Part shown: positions 24,545-32,438 of the stretch, piece by piece
How positions within the stretch are numbered: position 1 is the first letter of the stretch
Layout of the letters: the number at the start of each line of letters is the position of its first letter
Origin: Arabiibacter massiliensis
Lineage (GTDB): Bacteria; Actinomycetota; Coriobacteriia; Coriobacteriales; Eggerthellaceae
Reading direction: 5' to 3'
Length of the DNA stretch: 64,000 nt
Assembly (NCBI RefSeq): GCF_900169505.1
Contig: NZ_LT827021.1
Span: forward strand, 806,001-870,000
The notes under the pieces: model-generated
The model's input: only the letters and a program-made list of their open reading frames with translations
Told to the model about the DNA's origin: nothing
The model's database searches: none
Translations under genes and position numbers: made by a program

Positions 24545-24560
24545 TGTTTCACGTGAAACA
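24545..24560. promoter_or_regulatory. parS: parS site 4 (perfect)
   Basis: This perfect TGTTTCACGTGAAACA lies 19 bp beyond the right end of copy B, in the gap before the HelD fusion gene's 3' end. Confidence 0.88.
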
Positions 24561-24662
24561 TCGCGGCTGCGAAGGGCCGGCGCGGCGGGGCGGGCACGTG
24601 AGGCGAGCTGGCGTGGTACGGGACGAATGCGACGGGACGGGCGTATGCGACGACTCGCGTCC

Positions 24663-27533
24663 CTACCCGGCGAGGAAGGGGGCGGGGTCGCCGCGGTGCA
24701 GGAGGGTTATGCGGTGGAGGGCGCGGGTGACGGCGACGTAGAGGAGGTTGCGGCCCAGCTCGCCGGAGAAGAAACGCGCGTCGGCGTCGAGCACCACCAC
24801 CTCGTCGAACTCGAGGCCCTTCGCCATCCTGACGGAGGCCACCGACACGCCCTCACCGAACGTCGCGGACTCCTCGGTCAGAAGGCGCGCATCCACGTCG
24901 CGGCTGATCAGCTCGAAGTAGCGCGCAGCCAACTCGTCGGAGGCGTGCAGGATGCCGAGCGTCGTAAGCCCGCCCGCGCGGAACGCCTCGACGGCCTCCA
25001 GCACCCGCGCGAGCACCTCCGCCGTGTCCGCGCAGCCGACGATGCGGGGCTCCTCGCCGTGCCGCTCCACGGCCTCGAGCGCGGCCGCGGGCTTCACGCG
25101 GTTCGCGAGCGCCACGATCTCGCTCGTGGAGCGGTAGCTGCGCGTGAGCCGCACGGCGCGCGCGGCCCCGTACGCCTCGGCGATGTCGTCGAGCGTCGCG
25201 CCGGAGCCCTGGTCGATCGCCTGGCAGCAGTCGCCGAGCACGGTTCGGTCGCAGCGGAACAGGCGCGCCACGAGCGCGTGCTGCACGGGCGAGAGATCCT
25301 GCATCTCGTCCACCACCAGGTGCTTCACGCCGTCGTAGGCCTCGAAGCCCGAGAACGCGCCCTGGAGCAGCGCGAGCGGCGCGGCGTCCTCCCACTCCAC
25401 CGTGCGCTTCGGCCCCACCTTGAGGGCGTCCTCCCAGCCCTGCTCGGCCATGAACAGGCGGTACAGCGAAAGCGCGTCCTTCGCCCGCAGCATGTCGGCC
25501 AGGCGGCGGCGCGCCTCGCGCCTCGTGGGCACGGCGTGGCGGTCGCGCCCCACGCTCGTCGATTCCAGCTCGTACACGGCGCTCGCCGCCACGAGGTCGA
25601 GCCGCTCGTCGAGCGGAAGCCCCCCGTGCGCGCGGAACCGCGCCTCCACCCACGCCGCGTCGAGCGTGCGCTGGCCGAACGCCAGGTCCTCGGCCGCGAA
25701 CGCCGCCTCCGGCGCGCGCTCCAAGAACGCGAGCAGGGCGCGGGCGAACGCAACCGTCCCCTTCAGCCGCGCGCGCTCGAGCCGCGCGCCGTCGACCCCC
25801 GGAAGCGCGGGCGCGACGCGCGCCGTTCCTCCGAGCACCCGCTCCATGATTCCCCGCAGGTCGATCGACGCGATGGGCTCCTCGCCGAGTTCCGGCAGCA
25901 CCCCGGCGATGTAGTCGGCGAACACGCTGTTCGGCGACAGGATGGCCACCTCGCGCGACGACAGCTCGCCGCGCCGGCGGTAGAGCATATACGCCACGCG
26001 GTGCAGCGCGATGGACGTCTTGCCCGAGCCCGCGACGCCTTGGATGACCATCGTGCCCGGCTCCTCGTCGCGGATGATGCGGTTCTGCTCGGCCTGGATG
26101 GACGCGACGATGGCGCGCATGCCCGCATCGGTCGAGCGCCCCAGCTCGCGCGCGAGCACCTCGTCGCGCGCGCCCGAGGCGCCGTCCGCCACGTACACGA
26201 GCTCGCCGCGCTCCACGCCCAGCTGGCGCTTGAGCGAGAGGACGCCCTCCACCCGTCCCCCAGGCGCGTCGTAGGCCGCGGGCCCCGTCTCGTCGTGCTC
26301 GTAGAACAGCCCCGCCACCGGCGAGCGCCAGTCGGACACGACGGTGCGCCCCTCGGCCGAGAACGAGAAGCGCCCCAGATAGAACGCCTCCGGCACCCCC
26401 TCCCCCGCCGCCGCGAAGTCCACGCGCGCGAAGTACGGCGCGTCGAGCATCTTCCGCAGCCGCTCGGCCGCCGTGCGCGCCTCGGCCGCCCGGCGATCGA
26501 CCTCGGCCAGGGCGAGCTCGTTCTGGAACCCCTCGGCCGGGTCGATCTCGCCGCGGTACTCCACCATGTAGCGCTTCTGCTCGCGGTACGCGCCGTCCAC
26601 GCGTTCGTGCAGCCCCTCGGCCTCCTCGAGCGCCGCATGCAGGAGGCCGAGCGTCTCGGCCAGGCGGCGGCGCTCCTCGCCCGTCGCGTCCCCGCGCCCG
26701 CCCTCCGCGCGCAGCACGAGCCGCTGCACGGGGTATCCCAGCTCCCAAGCCTCCTCCGCCTCCTCGAACCCCAGGTCGAAGAGCATCCGCCGCCAGCCGG
26801 TGTCGGCCTTGTCGCCCGCGCGGAACGTGGTGGTTGACACGTCGCGCTCCGGCAGCTCCACCGCGCGCACGGCGTCCACGAGCGCGCGGGCCACCTCGAG
26901 CCGGCGCTGCCCGGGGCGCACCGCCAAAACATCGATGCGCGCCGCCTCCGGATCGAACGCGAGGGCGCCCGCGAGGACGTCGCCGTCCCGCACGACGAGC
27001 GCGCGGCCCTCCGCGATGCAAGCCGCCGCCCACGCCCCGTGCCCGGCCTCGTCGAGGTGCGGGAACCCGTCCACCGCCGCGCGCATGAGCTCCATCCACG
27101 CGACCTCGTCGCCCGGCTCGGCGCACTCGACCTCCCAGCCGCCTTCCGCGTCCGGCGCGCCCGCGCCCTCGCCCAGCTCGAACGGAAGCTGGAGCGCGTA
27201 GAACTCCCCTTGCTCGCGGAACCGCGCAGGCGAGGTCTTGTACAGCGCCGCGAACGCCGAGGAGAACGCCTGCTGGCTCTCGTAGCCGAACGCGAGCGCC
27301 ACCTCGACGAGCGGGGCGTCCGCCGCCGCAAGGGCGCGCGCGGCCTCGGTGATGCGGCGGCGCTTCGCGTAGTCGCACACGGCGAAGCCCGTCGCCTCGG
27401 CGAACAGCCGATGCAGATGGTATTTGGAGTAGCCGGCCTCCTCGGCCAGCGCGTCGAGGTCGATCCGCTCGGAAAGGCGCTCCTCGACGCATTCGAGCAC
27501 GCGCCCCACCGCACGCTCCTGCTCCCGATCCAT
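24663..27533 (-). CDS. AraC-type HTH / GNAT / HelD-like helicase fusion
   Basis: This 956-residue three-part protein is unusual. Residues 1-110 form an AraC/XylS DNA-binding domain with two helix-turn-helices (ALAEEAGYSKYHLHRLF; VALAFGYESQQAFSSAF). About 134-275 resemble a GNAT acetyltransferase (IDVLAVRPGQRRLEVARALVD). The rest is a UvrD/HelD-type superfamily 1 ATPase with the HelD mark WRSPVAGLFYEH (402-413), Walker A GVAGSGKTS (499-507), Walker B VDEMQD (741-746), and LTRSYRST and KGLEFDEVVVLDA (905-917). HelD proteins strip stalled RNA polymerase from DNA. The ATG at 27533 has GGAGG. One continuous reading frame supports a real fusion. Confidence 0.85.
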   Translation of the reverse strand: MDREQERAVGRVLECVEERLSERIDLDALAEEAGYSKYHLHRLFAEATGFAVCDYAKRRRITEAARALAAADAPLVEVALAFGYESQQAFSSAFAALYKTSPARFREQGEFYALQLPFELGEGAGAPDAEGGWEVECAEPGDEVAWMELMRAAVDGFPHLDEAGHGAWAAACIAEGRALVVRDGDVLAGALAFDPEAARIDVLAVRPGQRRLEVARALVDAVRAVELPERDVSTTTFRAGDKADTGWRRMLFDLGFEEAEEAWELGYPVQRLVLRAEGGRGDATGEERRRLAETLGLLHAALEEAEGLHERVDGAYREQKRYMVEYRGEIDPAEGFQNELALAEVDRRAAEARTAAERLRKMLDAPYFARVDFAAAGEGVPEAFYLGRFSFSAEGRTVVSDWRSPVAGLFYEHDETGPAAYDAPGGRVEGVLSLKRQLGVERGELVYVADGASGARDEVLARELGRSTDAGMRAIVASIQAEQNRIIRDEEPGTMVIQGVAGSGKTSIALHRVAYMLYRRRGELSSREVAILSPNSVFADYIAGVLPELGEEPIASIDLRGIMERVLGGTARVAPALPGVDGARLERARLKGTVAFARALLAFLERAPEAAFAAEDLAFGQRTLDAAWVEARFRAHGGLPLDERLDLVAASAVYELESTSVGRDRHAVPTRREARRRLADMLRAKDALSLYRLFMAEQGWEDALKVGPKRTVEWEDAAPLALLQGAFSGFEAYDGVKHLVVDEMQDLSPVQHALVARLFRCDRTVLGDCCQAIDQGSGATLDDIAEAYGAARAVRLTRSYRSTSEIVALANRVKPAAALEAVERHGEEPRIVGCADTAEVLARVLEAVEAFRAGGLTTLGILHASDELAARYFELISRDVDARLLTEESATFGEGVSVASVRMAKGLEFDEVVVLDADARFFSGELGRNLLYVAVTRALHRITLLHRGDPAPFLAG

Positions 27534-27628
27534 GGGCTCCTCCCTTCGTCCGCCGCGTCGAACCATCCATTCAACCAGAAAAGCGCGCCCTCGTCTTCAT
27601 CGATCTTGCGCTTCCGACGGTGCAGACG

Positions 27629-27655
27629 AAAAACGCCCGCCGGAGGGGGCGGGCG
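27629..27655 (-). terminator. Terminator after the DUF177 gene
   Basis: On the minus strand CGCCCGCC pairs with GGCGGGCG around a 6-nt loop and a T5 run follows, about 25 bp after the stop. Confidence 0.78.
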
Positions 27656-27679
27656 CATCGCTATCGAAAGGCGGTCGGC

Positions 27680-28228
27680 CTACTTCTCGTCGAACGGGAA
27701 GTCCTTGAGCACCGAGAACGGGTTCGGCGGCGCGTCGTCGCCCGCGTCCTCGGCCGGCGCGCAGCCGCAGGGGCCTTCGTTGAGGTTCGCGCCGCACGTG
27801 GCGCACAGGCCCTTGCAGTCGTCGTCGCACAGCGGCACGAGCGGGAACTCCAGCATGAGCGCCGCGGTGATGAGCGGCTCGAGGTCGATCACGCGGTCCT
27901 CGGGCAGCACGTCGAACTCGTCGTCGTCCATGTCCTCGGGCGCATCCTTCTCCCCGTCGAGCAGGAAGTACCCCTCTATCTCGCCGGTCACCTCGAACGA
28001 GAACTCGTCGAGGCAGCGGGCGCACGCCGTCTTGGCCTCGCCCTCCACCGTGCCGGTGACCAGCAGCGCGTCGCCCGTGTTCGAGATGTCCACCTGCCAG
28101 GCCAGCGGCCCCTCGAAATCGTAGAGGTCGGGGCCGGCCTTCATGACGGGGATGTTCGTCCACCCCTCGAAATGCGAGCTCTCCGCCGGGGCGAAGAGCT
28201 CGTTGGGAACCAGGATGCGCGTTTCCAT
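27680..28228 (-). CDS. DUF177 (YceD) family protein
   Basis: This 182-residue protein of the YceD/DUF177 family is linked to large-subunit rRNA metabolism in plants and bacteria. The conserved CARCL motif (about 69-73) and a C-terminal cysteine cluster (CDDDCKGLCATCGANLN, CGC) probably bind zinc. In most bacteria this gene directly precedes rpmF. Here rpmF is 18 kb away, and the gene instead follows a coiled-coil gene, whose stop it abuts. Confidence 0.88.
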   Translation of the reverse strand: METRILVPNELFAPAESSHFEGWTNIPVMKAGPDLYDFEGPLAWQVDISNTGDALLVTGTVEGEAKTACARCLDEFSFEVTGEIEGYFLLDGEKDAPEDMDDDEFDVLPEDRVIDLEPLITAALMLEFPLVPLCDDDCKGLCATCGANLNEGPCGCAPAEDAGDDAPPNPFSVLKDFPFDEK

Positions 28229-28702
28229 TTAGCGCCCTGCGGCCAGCGAGTTCGCGTTGAGGCGGTCGCGGCAGCGGCGCACGTTGCCGAGCAGCGTGTC
28301 GAGGCTCTGCTCCACGTGGCCGAACACCTCGTCGGCGTAGTCCTCGGCGCCGGCGCGCGTCTGGCGCTCCAGCTCGCGGGCGTCGGCGAGCACCTGGTCG
28401 GCCTGCTGCTGGGAGATGCGGACGATCTCCTGCTCGCTGGCGATGGTCATGGCCTGGCTGCGCGCGTCCTCGATCATGCGGTTGGCTTCGGCCTCGGCGT
28501 CGTCGAGCAGGCTCTGACGCTCGCGAACGATCTGCCGGGCCTGGGCGAACTCGCTCGGGAACGTGTCGCGGATCTCGTCCATTATCTCGAACGCCGCGGC
28601 GATGTCCACCTGGCGCATGTTGTTCTTGCCGAACACCGGCTTAGAGTCCTCAAGCAGAATCGAGAGCTCTTCCAAAAGCCCCAAGACTCCTGTTTCGTCC
28701 AT
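28229..28702 (-). CDS. Coiled-coil protein, DivIVA/ATP-synthase-b-like
   Basis: This 157-residue soluble protein is mostly helical. Residues of about 60-145 form a long amphipathic coiled coil (AEAEANRMIEDARSQA, QQADQVLADARELERQT), similar to DivIVA-type or F-ATPase b-type helices. Similar proteins occur beside coaD in actinobacteria, but no function is established. It is the first gene of a two-gene unit with DUF177, with a good promoter upstream. There is no membrane segment. Confidence 0.75.
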   Translation of the reverse strand: MDETGVLGLLEELSILLEDSKPVFGKNNMRQVDIAAAFEIMDEIRDTFPSEFAQARQIVRERQSLLDDAEAEANRMIEDARSQAMTIASEQEIVRISQQQADQVLADARELERQTRAGAEDYADEVFGHVEQSLDTLLGNVRRCRDRLNANSLAAGR

Positions 28703-28779
28703 TATCGTCCTTCCACCCAGGCGTGCTGCGTTTCATCTGCGTGAGCGCGCGCGGGTACCTGGCGCGCATACATCCCCAC

Positions 28780-28807
28780 ATTCTAGCATGGAAGCGGGGA
28801 ATGCCAA
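28780..28807 (-). promoter_or_regulatory. Promoter of the coiled-coil/DUF177 unit
   Basis: On the minus strand TTGGCA (28802-28807) and TAGAAT (28780-28785) are spaced 16 bp, about 78 bp upstream of the start codon. Confidence 0.55.
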
Positions 28808-28840
28808 GCTCCACTGCACAAAGCGTGCACATCTTACCCG

Positions 28841-28884
28841 GTCGGGGCGCTGTCGGGGCGCTGTCGGGGCGCTGTCGGGGCGTA
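28841..28884. repeat. Four tandem 11-bp units
   Basis: GTCGGGGCGCT occurs three times in tandem and is followed by GTCGGGGCGTA. It lies in the 222-bp gap between coaD and the coiled-coil gene. Confidence 0.85.
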
Positions 28885-28924
28885 GCGGGCGTGACGCCGT
28901 CCCCCTGTCACGCCCCCGTCCCGC

Positions 28925-29401
28925 TTAGGCGAACTTCCCTTTCAAAGCCTCGGCCACGCAGGGGGGGACGAACTGGTCCACGTCGCCGCCGAGGCTCGCG
29001 ATCTCGCGCACGATGGACGACGACAGGTACATGTACTGCGGCGGTGACATGATGAACAGCGTCTCGAGCTCCTGGTTCAACTGGTAGTTCAAAGCCGTCA
29101 TCTGGAACTCGTACTCGAAGTCGGTGATGGCGCGCAGGCCCTTCACCACCACGGTGGCGTCCATCTTCGCGGCGAAGTCCACCAGCAGGTCGTTGAAGGG
29201 CTCCACGCGCACGTTGGGCAGGTGGCTCGTGGCCTCGCGCACGAGCCCCGCGCGCTCCTCGAGCGTGAACAGGGGCTGCTTCTTCGGGGAGGCGGCCACC
29301 GCCACCACCACCTCGTCGACCAGCTGGGCCGCCCGGGTGATGACGTCGAGGTGCCCGCTCGTGATGGGATCGAACGTGCCGGGCGTCAATGCTCGCTTCA
29401 T
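28925..29401 (-). CDS. coaD: Phosphopantetheine adenylyltransferase
   Basis: CoaD joins 4'-phosphopantetheine to ATP, the penultimate step of coenzyme A synthesis. The 158-residue protein has the nucleotidyltransferase motif GTFDPITSGHLD (8-19), and SSSIVREIA near residue 127 carries the second conserved ATP-binding element. Length and motifs are typical. The ATG at 29401 overlaps the rsmD stop by 4 nt, the classic rsmD-coaD pairing. Confidence 0.97.
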   Translation of the reverse strand: MKRALTPGTFDPITSGHLDVITRAAQLVDEVVVAVAASPKKQPLFTLEERAGLVREATSHLPNVRVEPFNDLLVDFAAKMDATVVVKGLRAITDFEYEFQMTALNYQLNQELETLFIMSPPQYMYLSSSIVREIASLGGDVDQFVPPCVAEALKGKFA

Positions 29402-29988
29402 AGTAGGCTGTGCTCCTTCGGTTTCATGATGTCCACGACAGTATCGCCGTACTTCTTGCGTTGCGCAAGGGACAAACCCGCCCCCGCGGCCGCGTCGTCG
29501 GCCTCCGCGCACGTCGCCGCCCCGTGCTCGTACACCACGAGCGCATCGTCCGCGAGCGCGCCGTCCTCGGCGAGCGCCCGCACGACCCCGAGCGCCTCGG
29601 CCGCCGACAGCGCGTAGGGCGGGTCGAGGAACACCAGGTCGAAGGGCGCCCGCGCACGCGTCGGCGGGCTCTTCAGCACGTCGGCGCGGCAGACGCGCGC
29701 GCGGCGCGGATCGAGGCCGAGCGCCTTCACATTGCCGCCGAGCGCCCGCAGAGCCTCGCCCGCCCGCTCGTAGAACCACGCGCTCGCCGCCCCCCGGCTG
29801 AGCGCCTCCAGCCCGAGCGCGCCCGATCCCGCGAACGCGTCGAGCACCGCGGCCCCGTCGAAGCCGCCGCGGGCGCTCGCCACCACGCTCATCATGGACT
29901 CGCGCACGCGATCGGTGGTGGGGCGCGTGCCGTCGCCCTTGGGGGCCTTGAGCGGCCGGCCCCGGAACTCCCCTGCGATGATCCTCAT
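29398..29988 (-). CDS. rsmD: 16S rRNA (guanine966-N2)-methyltransferase
   Basis: RsmD methylates G966 of 16S rRNA using S-adenosylmethionine. The 196-residue protein begins MRIIAGEFRGRPLKAPKG, the family hallmark. The SAM-binding loop is DAFAGSGALGLEALSRGA (about 50-67) and the catalytic motif is FLDPPY (about 120-125). The ATG at 29988 is 7 bp after the recG stop, so recG-rsmD-coaD form an operon. Longer in-frame starts would enter recG and are rejected. Confidence 0.95.
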   Translation of the reverse strand: MRIIAGEFRGRPLKAPKGDGTRPTTDRVRESMMSVVASARGGFDGAAVLDAFAGSGALGLEALSRGAASAWFYERAGEALRALGGNVKALGLDPRRARVCRADVLKSPPTRARAPFDLVFLDPPYALSAAEALGVVRALAEDGALADDALVVYEHGAATCAEADDAAAGAGLSLAQRKKYGDTVVDIMKPKEHSLL

Positions 29989-29995
29989 GTCCTCG

Positions 29996-32206
29996 TCAGC
30001 CTCCTTGCACGGCGCTCTCGTCGGGGAAGGCGCGGCGCACCTCGCGCGCGAGCACCCGGTGGGCGGGCTGCTCGAGGCGCGGATCCTCTTCAAGGATGGC
30101 CGCCGCGTCGGCATGCGCGGCCTCGATGATCTTGCCGTCGCGCACCACGTTCACCAGCTTGAGCCCGCTCGCCCCGTGCTGGCGGTTGCCTAGGATGTCG
30201 CCCTCGCGGCGCAGCGACAGGTCGAAGGCGGCCAGCTCGAAGCCGTCGTCAGTGCGCTCCATGGCGGCCAGGCGCGTGAGGGCGGCGTCGGACTTCGAGG
30301 CCGACACGAGGTGCACCTGCGCGTCCTTCTCGCCGCGGCCCACGCGCCCGCGCAGCTGGTGGAGCTGCGAGAGGCCGAAGCGATCGGCGTCCTCCACGAT
30401 CATGACCGTGGCGTTGGGCACGTCCACGCCCACCTCGATGACCGTGGTGGCCACGAGCACGTGCGTCTCGCCGTCGCGGAAGCGCTGCATGACGTCCTGC
30501 TTCTCCGTGTTTCCCATGCGCCCGTGCAGAAGCTCCACGCGCCAGTCGGCGAACACGGTGGATTGCAGGTAGGCGGCCTCCTTCGAGGCGGCGGCCACGT
30601 CGTCGCCCGCGAGGTCGGCGTCGTCCTCGATGCTGATGGCGGCGAACTCATAGGCCTCCTCGTCGGCCTCGCGCCGGCGCGCGCCCGCGGCCTTGGCGTC
30701 GCGCTCCTCGCCGTCCTTGCCGATGAGCGGGCACACCACGTACACCTGCTCGCCGCGCGCGAGCGCCTCCCGGGCGGCGTCGTAGGCCCGGCCCCGGTCG
30801 GCCTTCTGGTGCACGAACGTGGCCCGGCGCGCGACATCGTGCGGGCGCCGCTTCAGATACGAGAGCGTGAGGCTGCCGTAGAGCGCGAGCGCGAGCGTGC
30901 GCGGGATGGGCGTGGCCGTGAGGTAGAGCGCGTCGGGCGCGTCGCCCTTGGCCAGGAGCCTCGCGCGCTGCTCCACGCCGAAGCGCTGCTGCTCGTCGAT
31001 CACCACGAGGGAAAGGCGGCGCGGGCGCACGTCGTCCTCGAGCAGCGCGTGCGTGCCGATGAGCACGTCCACCGTGCCGGCCGCGAAGCGCTCGAGGATG
31101 GCCTCGCGCTCGATGGCGGAGGTCGAGCCGGTGAGCACCTCCCAGGTGACGCCCGCGGCGTCGAAGAGCGGCCCCAGGCTCTTGCCGTGCTGGCGCGCGA
31201 GCACCTCGGTGGGCGCCATGAGCAGCGCCTGAGCGCCCGTGTCCGACGCGGCCGCCAGGGCGAACGCGGCGACGACCGTCTTGCCGGTGCCCACGTCGCC
31301 CAACAGCATGTGGTTCGCGGTGCGCGGCGCGGCCAGCTCGGCGAGGATGGCGCGCCGAGCCTCCTTTTGCACATCGGTCAGCTCGAACGGAAGCGCCGCC
31401 GCCAGGGCGGCCACGCGCGGGCCGTCCGTCACGTGGCGCACGGGCTCGCGGCCGTCGGTGCGCTCGCGCTCCTCGCGCATGAGCATGAGCTCGAGCAGCA
31501 GCACCTCCTCGTACGCGAGCCGCCGACGCGCCTCGGCCGCCTCGGCCATCGCGTGCGGGAAGTGGATGCACGAGAGCGCCGATGCGCGGCTCATCAGGCG
31601 GTACTTCGCCCGCAGCTCGAGGGGCAGCGGGTCGTAGAGGCCGCGCGACGCTTCCAGCGCGTTGCCCACGAGCCGCCGCATCCACGCCGCCGACACCTTC
31701 TCGCACGCCGGGTGCACGGGGATCACCATGCCCTCGGCCCCGCCGCCCTGCCCCTCGTCGAGCGCCTCGAGGTAGGGGTTCGTCATGCGCTTGAAGCCGT
31801 AGTTGAACTCCAGCTTGCCGGCCACGGCCACGCGCATGCCGGGTTTCAGCTGGTCGGCGAGCCACGGCTGGCGGAAGCACGTCACCAGCAGCACGCCCGT
31901 CTCGTCCACGAGCGAGATCTCCACGAGCGACAGGCGCGGCTTGGGGCGCTTGAGCTTCACCTCGTGCACCGCGCCCTCGATGGTGCACGACTGGCCGATG
32001 ACGGCCGAGGCCACCGTCTCCTTGGCCGACAGGTCCACGTAGCGGCGCGGGAAGTGGGTGAGAAGGTCGCGCACCGTGCGGATGCCGAGCCCCTCGAGCG
32101 CGCGGGCCCGCCCCGGGCTCACCAAACGGACGCGCCCGACGGGTTCGTCGAGCGCGAGCGTGGCCGCCAGGCGGTCGGGCGTGTTCGTGTCAGGCGCTTT
32201 CGGCAA
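29996..32206 (-). CDS. recG: ATP-dependent DNA helicase RecG
   Basis: RecG remodels stalled forks and branched DNA. The 736-residue protein has an N-terminal wedge (OB-fold) domain at about 50-200. The superfamily 2 core has Walker A LLGDVGTGKTVVAA, a DEQQ-type motif II (VIDEQQRFGVEQR), TATPIPRTLA as motif III, and C-terminal motifs V and VI (TTVIEVGVDVPNAT, QLRGRVGRG). An extra charged stretch (KDGEERDAKAAGARRREADEEA) interrupts the second RecA-like lobe. The stop is 7 bp before rsmD. Confidence 0.96.
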   Translation of the reverse strand: MPKAPDTNTPDRLAATLALDEPVGRVRLVSPGRARALEGLGIRTVRDLLTHFPRRYVDLSAKETVASAVIGQSCTIEGAVHEVKLKRPKPRLSLVEISLVDETGVLLVTCFRQPWLADQLKPGMRVAVAGKLEFNYGFKRMTNPYLEALDEGQGGGAEGMVIPVHPACEKVSAAWMRRLVGNALEASRGLYDPLPLELRAKYRLMSRASALSCIHFPHAMAEAAEARRRLAYEEVLLLELMLMREERERTDGREPVRHVTDGPRVAALAAALPFELTDVQKEARRAILAELAAPRTANHMLLGDVGTGKTVVAAFALAAASDTGAQALLMAPTEVLARQHGKSLGPLFDAAGVTWEVLTGSTSAIEREAILERFAAGTVDVLIGTHALLEDDVRPRRLSLVVIDEQQRFGVEQRARLLAKGDAPDALYLTATPIPRTLALALYGSLTLSYLKRRPHDVARRATFVHQKADRGRAYDAAREALARGEQVYVVCPLIGKDGEERDAKAAGARRREADEEAYEFAAISIEDDADLAGDDVAAASKEAAYLQSTVFADWRVELLHGRMGNTEKQDVMQRFRDGETHVLVATTVIEVGVDVPNATVMIVEDADRFGLSQLHQLRGRVGRGEKDAQVHLVSASKSDAALTRLAAMERTDDGFELAAFDLSLRREGDILGNRQHGASGLKLVNVVRDGKIIEAAHADAAAILEEDPRLEQPAHRVLAREVRRAFPDESAVQGG

Positions 32207-32230
32207 AATTCAACTTCCTCGTCGCTAGCC

Positions 32231-32431
32231 TCTTGTCATCCTGAGCGGAGGCGGCGAAGCCGCCGGAGTCGAAGGATCCCGTGTGGCGCCAGCTGCGGCG
32301 CTTTCGGCTATCGCCGCGCGGGATCCTTCGACTCCGCGCTGCGCGCTCCGCTCAGGATGACAAGAGGGGGGGGCGCTGCTCCGCCCGTTCGGGATGACAG
32401 ACGCGGCGCTTCGCTCGCTCAGGATGACAAA
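32231..32431. repeat. Dispersed palindromic repeat, complete plus extra unit
   Basis: TTGTCATCCTGAGCGGAG...GTCGAAGGATCCC, a GGCGCC-containing centre and the inverted copy are followed by another CTCGCTCAGGATGACAAA unit. It fills the gap between the FakA-like gene end and the recG start. Confidence 0.88.
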
Positions 32432-32438
32432 ATACGCT

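Noticed and set aside
24489..26837. Long plus-strand frame opposite the HelD fusion gene
   Set aside because: It is mirror-frame low-complexity sequence. Its start lies inside the right arm of copy B and it has no recognisable domain.
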